From: Burkholderiaceae bacterium
GTDB lineage: Bacteria > Pseudomonadota > Gammaproteobacteria > Burkholderiales > Burkholderiaceae_A
Assembly: GCA_018882795.1 (NCBI GenBank)
Contig: VERJ01000010.1
Span: 1 to 49,415 of the forward strand
Length of the DNA stretch: 49,415 nucleotides
Direction of reading: 5' to 3'
Position 1 is the stretch's first letter. Every line of letters begins with the position of its first letter. Below the pieces are notes generated by a model. The model was not told the DNA's origin and searched no databases. It saw only the letters and a list, made by a program, of their open reading frames with translations. Made by a program: the position numbers and the translations under genes. Positions 45,497 to 49,415 of the stretch are shown here, in pieces.

Positions 45497-45553
45497 CCTC
45501 CCACTGCGCTGAAGCGTTTATCGCCACAGGTGGGGCATTCCGCTCCACCCGAG

Positions 45554-45569
45554 GCCAGGGGAACCTGGC
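45554..45569. promoter_or_regulatory. Hairpin upstream of the Met-rich protein gene
   Basis: GCCAGG and CCTGGC flank a four-base GGAA loop in the divergent icd/Met-rich gap, 37 bases before the ATG at 45606. It could be an operator or the 5' end of the transcript; the sequence does not decide. Confidence 0.3.
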
Positions 45570-45605
45570 GTCAACATTTCTTGAATCTATAGACAAGGAA
45601 ACGTT

Positions 45606-45803
45606 ATGAAGAAGATTGTTACTGCTGTGATCGCTGGCGCCATTGCCTCCACCTCGGCTGTTGCTTTTGCCCAGGCAAAAGACCAGAAAGGCATGTCTGG
45701 CATGTCCGGCATGGAAGCCAAGAAAGACCAAAAAGGCATGTCCGGTATGTCCGGCCAAAAAGGCATGTCCGGCATGGGCGGCATGGATGCCAAGAAGAAG
45801 TAA
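45606..45803 (+). CDS. Small secreted Met-rich repeat protein
   Basis: A 65-residue protein: signal peptide about 1-22 (cleavage near AFAQA), then a mature part of about 40 residues made of KGMSGM repeats with Met at 30, 33, 36, 45, 48, 54, 57 and 60 and Lys/Asp spacers. MxxM and MxxMxxM spacing is what Cu(I)/Ag(I)-binding Met-rich proteins use, and the shape recalls MXKDX-repeat small proteins. A metal role is inference. AAGGA precedes the ATG and a strong terminator follows at 45854, so it is a one-gene unit. Confidence 0.78.
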   Translation: MKKIVTAVIAGAIASTSAVAFAQAKDQKGMSGMSGMEAKKDQKGMSGMSGQKGMSGMGGMDAKKK

Positions 45804-45853
45804 TCTTTGGCTGGTTTTTGGCGCCTGAGCTCAATCAAGCGTCAAAACAACCC

Positions 45854-45882
45854 AAAAAGGCAGGGTATCCTGCCTTTTTTTT
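45854..45882 (+). terminator. Intrinsic terminator of the Met-rich protein gene
   Basis: GGCAGG (45859-45864) pairs with CCTGCC (45869-45874) around a GTAT loop, with an A-run before and eight T after. It lies 51 bases after the Met-rich stop and 44 bases before the next start. Confidence 0.9.
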
Positions 45883-45925
45883 CGCCCCCCCTCTTCGCCC
45901 CCTCCGCGCCGAGAAGGCCCACGCC

Positions 45926-47974
45926 ATGTTCTACGCCCTTGTCATCTTTATCTCGGCCTTCCTCATTTTTCTGGTCCAACCCCTCATCGCGAAACAGATT
46001 CTTCCTTGGTTCGGGGGCTCGGCCGCCTTATGGGGCACATGCCTACTGTTCTTTCAGGCGGCCCTTCTGGCCGGATACGCCTATGCAGATGCCATCAACC
46101 GCTGGTTGAGTATCCGGCGCCAGGTGTTGCTGCATAGCATGCTCTTGCTGGCAGCCGCCCTCACCATGCCGATCATCGCTGCAGACCACTGGCGGCCCAC
46201 GGGCCAGGAAGAGCCGATCTCTCAGGTCCTTGGCCTACTGGCCGCAACCATCGGGCTTCCGTATTTCCTGCTGGCAACCACGACCCCCTTAGTGGGCTCC
46301 TGGTACTGGCGCCGTTATCAGACATCGGCACCCTACCGGCTGTTTGCTTTGTCCAACTTTGCATCTCTATTGGCTCTGCTCGGTTTTCCCTTGCTGATTG
46401 AACCGTGGATCGGCAACCGGGAAATTGCGCTGCTGTGGTCAGGGCTATTCATTGTCTTTGCCCTGCTGTGCGCCCTGCTGGGCTGGTCGACCGTGCAGCA
46501 CGCGAGACGGAGTTTTACTGAGCAGTCGACCGCACGAACGGAAAATAAACCACATACGGCAGATGACAACGCCCCAACGCCACCACCCCAGAGTCCGGGG
46601 CTGCTGTGGATCGCGCTGTCAGCGATTGGTTCTGCCATGCTGCTGGGCGTAAGCAGCCACCTCACCCAGAACATATCCTCAGCGCCGCTGCTATGGGTAG
46701 TGCCGCTTGCGCTGTATCTCATCACCTTCATCGTATGCTTTGACCATCCCCGCTGGTATTTACGGCCCCTGTTCATGCCCATGGCCGCAGTGCTGGTGCC
46801 TGTCATGGCCTGGCTGTCGGATTCACTGGATCTCGCCATGGTGACGCCAGTTTATGCCCTGGGTCTCTTTGCGGTTTGCATGGTCTGCCACGGCGAGCTC
46901 GCCAGACTGAAGCCACATCCATTGAAGCTCACTGCGTTTTATCTCTCAATCTCGGTGGGCGGCGCATTGGGATCGCTGCTCATGGCCGTGATCGCGCCCT
47001 TTATCTTCAATGGGTACTACGAACTATTCGTAGCATTGATTGCAGCAGCGGTGATCACACTTGGACTCAATGTAGGCAAAACAAGAAAAATGCAGTGGCT
47101 GTTTCGTGCCGCCGCTGTCACCGTGATTGGGGCAGTTTGCTGGACATCATGGAAGAGCATCACCGATTACCGGATGAATGTGCGTTTCATGGAGCGCGAC
47201 TTTTATGGTGTGGTCCGCACACGTGATGTTGGGACTGATGTGCCCTTCAGAACCATGATTCACGGCGGAATCTCGCATGGCGGGCAGCTGCTCGATGAGG
47301 ATCTTCAGATGACCGCATCCAGTTACTTCGGCCCCACCAGCGGCTATGGGCGGCTCTTTGCCAGCATGCCGCCAGGGCCGAAACGCGTTGGGGTGTTGGG
47401 GCTTGGCGCGGGTGCGCTGGCCGTCTACGCGCAGCGGGGTGATCACTGGGTGTTTTATGAAATATCACCCTCCGTTGTGCGGGTTGCGCATACCGAGTTC
47501 TCTTTCTTGAAGAAAATGGCCGGCACGCATGAAATCGTGCTGGGCGATGGCCGCCTGGCGCTGGCCCGCGAGCAGCCACGCCAGTTCGATGTGCTTGCCC
47601 TGGATGCGTTCTCCGGGGACTCCATCCCCGCCCACCTGGTCACCCGGGAGGCAATGGAGATTTACATGAAACATCTCAAGCCCGATGGTGTGATCGTGCT
47701 GCAGGCCACCAACCGTTTTGTTGATCTGCTGCCCGTGGCTAGAAATCTTGCTGATGCACACGGACTCAGCGCAGTACTGATCTCAGACTACCCGCAATTC
47801 CACAGCGGGCCAGGGTATTGGCTTGCACTGACGGATCAGGTGATTCTGACGCGCAACCCTAAAATTCTGCAGGCTGAGCAAATCAAATCTGCAGCCCAGG
47901 AAATTCCCCGCTCCTCTAAGGTGCCCATGTTCACCGATGATTACATCAATCTGATCAAAATTCTCAAGCACTAA
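45926..47974 (+). CDS. Fused membrane / spermidine-synthase-like protein, copy 2
   Basis: A 682-residue paralogue of the protein at 35989-38064, sharing FLVQPLIAKQILPWFGGSA and LGLLAATIGLPYF in the membrane half and GVLGLGAGALAVY and DAFSGDSIPAHLVT in the synthase-like half. About ten membrane helices precede the soluble domain. The linker (residues about 195-225) is here Thr/Pro/Glu-rich and has no palindromic repeat. The frame opens at 45818, but ATG 45926 starts at the conserved first helix. A DUF192 gene follows after eight bases and is probably co-transcribed. The substrate is unknown. Confidence 0.83.
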   Translation: MFYALVIFISAFLIFLVQPLIAKQILPWFGGSAALWGTCLLFFQAALLAGYAYADAINRWLSIRRQVLLHSMLLLAAALTMPIIAADHWRPTGQEEPISQVLGLLAATIGLPYFLLATTTPLVGSWYWRRYQTSAPYRLFALSNFASLLALLGFPLLIEPWIGNREIALLWSGLFIVFALLCALLGWSTVQHARRSFTEQSTARTENKPHTADDNAPTPPPQSPGLLWIALSAIGSAMLLGVSSHLTQNISSAPLLWVVPLALYLITFIVCFDHPRWYLRPLFMPMAAVLVPVMAWLSDSLDLAMVTPVYALGLFAVCMVCHGELARLKPHPLKLTAFYLSISVGGALGSLLMAVIAPFIFNGYYELFVALIAAAVITLGLNVGKTRKMQWLFRAAAVTVIGAVCWTSWKSITDYRMNVRFMERDFYGVVRTRDVGTDVPFRTMIHGGISHGGQLLDEDLQMTASSYFGPTSGYGRLFASMPPGPKRVGVLGLGAGALAVYAQRGDHWVFYEISPSVVRVAHTEFSFLKKMAGTHEIVLGDGRLALAREQPRQFDVLALDAFSGDSIPAHLVTREAMEIYMKHLKPDGVIVLQATNRFVDLLPVARNLADAHGLSAVLISDYPQFHSGPGYWLALTDQVILTRNPKILQAEQIKSAAQEIPRSSKVPMFTDDYINLIKILKH

Positions 47975-47982
47975 GAAACGCT

Positions 47983-48435
47983 ATGAATACACTCCAACGT
48001 CTGCGCCGCACTATCCTGTTGGTCACACTGGCGGCAGTTGCGCCACTACAGGCACGTGCCCAGCTGCCCACCGACACACTCACACTCCGGTTTTTTCAAA
48101 TCACTGCTGAAGTGGCCGACACCCCAGCAAGCCGTACACGAGGCCTGATGGGCCGCACCGCTCTGCCCCCGAATCACGGCATGTTGTTCGTGTTCGAGCA
48201 GTCGGACCGGCAATGCTTCTGGATGAAAAACACGCCACTGCCACTGTCGATCGCATTCATTGATGACGCCGGGAAGATCGCGAATCTGGCCGATATGCAG
48301 CCCTTTTCGGAGGAGACCCACTGTTCAAGTCGGCCAGTGCGCTTCGCGCTAGAGATGTCTCAAGGGTGGTTTGCACAACGTGGCATCGTGCCCGGCGAGC
48401 AGGTCTCGGGGGTCCGTATTCAGGGCGCGCGGTAG
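47983..48435 (+). CDS. DUF192 domain secreted protein
   Basis: A 150-residue protein with a signal peptide (1-26) and a DUF192 domain (about 32-148) showing the landmarks SRTRGLMGRTALPPNHGMLFVF, FWMKNTPLPLSIAFID and ALEM..GWFAQRGI. The function is unknown; Cys residues around QCFWMK and ETHC occur in many members. It lies near icd in many Burkholderiales; here the Met-rich gene and a fused spermidine-synthase-like gene stand between. Confidence 0.88.
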   Translation: MNTLQRLRRTILLVTLAAVAPLQARAQLPTDTLTLRFFQITAEVADTPASRTRGLMGRTALPPNHGMLFVFEQSDRQCFWMKNTPLPLSIAFIDDAGKIANLADMQPFSEETHCSSRPVRFALEMSQGWFAQRGIVPGEQVSGVRIQGAR

Positions 48436-48463
48436 ACCGCAGGGCCACACCGGGCCCCGCGGT
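48436..48463. terminator. Hairpin between convergent DUF192 and sodB genes
   Basis: ACCGC-A-GGGCC (48436-48446) pairs with GGCCC-C-GCGGT (48453-48463) around a six-base loop, starting directly after the DUF192 stop. It is GC-rich with a single mismatch and serves both converging genes, though T-runs are weak. Confidence 0.55.
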
Positions 48464-48477
48464 TTGGTGCGGAAAAT

Positions 48478-49056
48478 TTAGGCGAAGTTCTTCGCTGCGA
48501 ACTCCCAGTTCACCAGATTCCAAAACGCACCGAGATAATCGGGCCGGCGATTGCGGTAGTCGATGTAGTAGGCATGCTCCCAGAGGTCGCAGGTCATCAG
48601 CGGCGTATCGGTCGTGGTCAGTGGCGTCGCTGCGTTGCTCGTGTTCACGATATCCACGTTGCCGTCGGCCTTTTTCACAAGCCAGGTCCAGCTTGAACCA
48701 AAGTTACCGATCGCGCTCTTGGTGAAGGCCTCTTTGAAGGCATCGAAAGAACCCCACTTTGCATCAATGGCCGCGGCGAGCGCACCTGTCGGCTTGCCAC
48801 CGCCTTTGGGGGAGAGCGAATTCCAGTAGAACGTATGGTTCCAGATCTGGGCTGCGTTATTAAACACACCACCTGAGGATTTCTTCACGATGTCCTCAAG
48901 GGAAGCGTTTTCGAACTCGGTCCCCTTGATCAGATTGTTCAGGTTGGTGGCATAGGCCTGATGGTGCTTGCCGTAATGAAACTCCAGGGTCTCCTTGGAG
49001 ATGTGCGGCTGCAGGGCATCCATCGCGTAAGGCAGTGCTGGGAGCGTATGTTCCAT
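48478..49056 (-). CDS. sodB: Iron superoxide dismutase
   Basis: A 192-residue Fe-type SOD with metal ligands His27 (FHYGKHH), His in WNHTFYW, Asp and His in [11 protein letters not shown], and the Fe-specific Gln before the second His motif ([10 protein letters not shown]). It turns superoxide into H2O2 and O2 in the cytoplasm. AAGGAAA precedes the ATG. The promoter would lie in the 77-base gap to xseA, which also holds a GCCGTC...GACGGC inverted repeat. Confidence 0.95.
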   Translation of the reverse strand: MEHTLPALPYAMDALQPHISKETLEFHYGKHHQAYATNLNNLIKGTEFENASLEDIVKKSSGGVFNNAAQIWNHTFYWNSLSPKGGGKPTGALAAAIDAKWGSFDAFKEAFTKSAIGNFGSSWTWLVKKADGNVDIVNTSNAATPLTTTDTPLMTCDLWEHAYYIDYRNRRPDYLGAFWNLVNWEFAAKNFA

Positions 49057-49133
49057 GATCAGATTTCCTTATGTTCAGTTGAATCGGGGGAGGTCTTCGG
49101 GCGGGCCGTCTGCCCGGGATCGGACGGCGGATT

Positions 49134-49415
49134 TTATCCCGGCTTACTGACAGGGTGAGTGGCCTCAACCCTGATATCCAACAGGCCTTTGGCAAGCCGG
49201 ACCGACAGCGGCTGGCCTACAGCAACGCCTTGCGCATCGGTCACCACGCGGGAATCCTGATCCAGCACCAGCGCGTATCCGCGATGAAGAATAGCGGTGG
49301 GATCCAACGCAGCCAGTTGTGACTGGCGGGAGGAGAATCTGGCCTCGGCCTGAGCAACAAGCCGGTGCACGGCGTGGCGCAGCATCAGGCCCATCTGGGT
49401 AAGTCGGTCCATCCG
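49134..49415 (-). CDS. xseA: Exodeoxyribonuclease VII large subunit, C-terminal part
   Basis: The last 93 or so residues of XseA run off the right edge. The visible part has a helical stretch (RLVAQAEARFSSRQSQLAALDP) and the C-terminal landmark ILHRGYALVLD followed by GQPLSVRLAKGLLDIRVE. Exo VII trims single-stranded DNA. The neighbouring sodB agrees with the usual Burkholderiales order. The 5' part, including the OB-fold and catalytic region, is outside the window. Confidence 0.9.
   Translation of the reverse strand, partial: RMDRLTQMGLMLRHAVHRLVAQAEARFSSRQSQLAALDPTAILHRGYALVLDQDSRVVTDAQGVAVGQPLSVRLAKGLLDIRVEATHPVSKPG

Noticed and set aside
45438..45758. N-terminal extension of icd by up to 107 residues
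   Set aside because: The added part mirrors the Met-rich repeat gene on the other strand (GHAFLVF-type repeats), has no homology to Icd, and lies upstream of the likely icd promoter and ribosome site.
46333..46839. 168-codon open frame on the minus strand
   Set aside because: It is antisense to the second fused spermidine-synthase-like gene and has no support of its own.

Overview
The window reads as ordinary chromosomal DNA of a betaproteobacterium, most likely order Burkholderiales. The evidence is gene order known from that group: ribF-ileS-lspA-coaBC-dut, clpS-clpA next to a cold-shock gene and icd, rsmB-purN, and sodB-xseA. A phasin, a monomer-type IleS with a C-terminal zinc motif and an ArgA of the kinase-GNAT type fit the same placement. 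Base composition looks even throughout. I see no insertion sequence, prophage, CRISPR array, tRNA or rRNA, and no gap above 300 bases without a gene. Family assignments come from reading motifs, not from searches.

Layout. 1-4346: a LutA-type Fe-S protein diverging from an IclR regulator, then a periplasmic D-Ala-D-Ala endopeptidase, an HDAC-family deacetylase and a divergent phasin. 4343-11648 (minus): hrpA followed by a coupled run of a beta-propeller protein, a variant polysaccharide deacetylase, a sterol-desaturase-type hydroxylase and a MoaB/CinA-like protein. 11670-13529: argA, then a convergent BLUF photoreceptor. 13617-22924 (minus): RND adaptor, RND pump, dnaQ, then six tightly linked genes: an HTH/transmembrane/NTF2-like protein, a TPR/NTF2-like protein, an L,D-transpeptidase, a CheW-like protein and two orphans. 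This last run is the best candidate for an undescribed envelope system.

22958-30851: rnhA, a methyltransferase, gloB, mltD, a fatty-acid desaturase, rsmB and purN. 29916-35979 (plus): ribF-ileS-lspA-coaBC-dut, overlapping or nearly touching. 35989-40781 (minus): flavocytochrome c sulfide dehydrogenase (fccA, fccB), transaldolase, and a membrane-fused spermidine-synthase-like protein. A 13-bp palindrome is repeated both between fccB and tal and inside the coding sequence of the fused protein. 40919-49415: clpA, clpS, a cspA-type gene with a predicted long leader, icd, a tiny Met-rich secreted protein, a second fused spermidine-synthase-like paralogue, a DUF192 protein, sodB and the 3' end of xseA.

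How the parts work together. Much of the window is housekeeping: protein quality control (ClpAPS), translation and lipoprotein maturation (IleS, LspA), cofactors (RibF, CoaBC), replication (DnaQ, RnhA) and the TCA cycle (Icd). Cell-wall enzymes recur: PbpG, an L,D-transpeptidase and MltD. Accessory abilities suggested are lactate or glycolate use, PHB storage, sulfide oxidation, blue-light sensing, efflux and metal binding. Compact packing is a general trait: many stops and starts overlap (ATGA, TGATG, ATAG), divergent genes lie as little as 21 bases apart, and some terminator-like hairpins sit inside the opposing gene.
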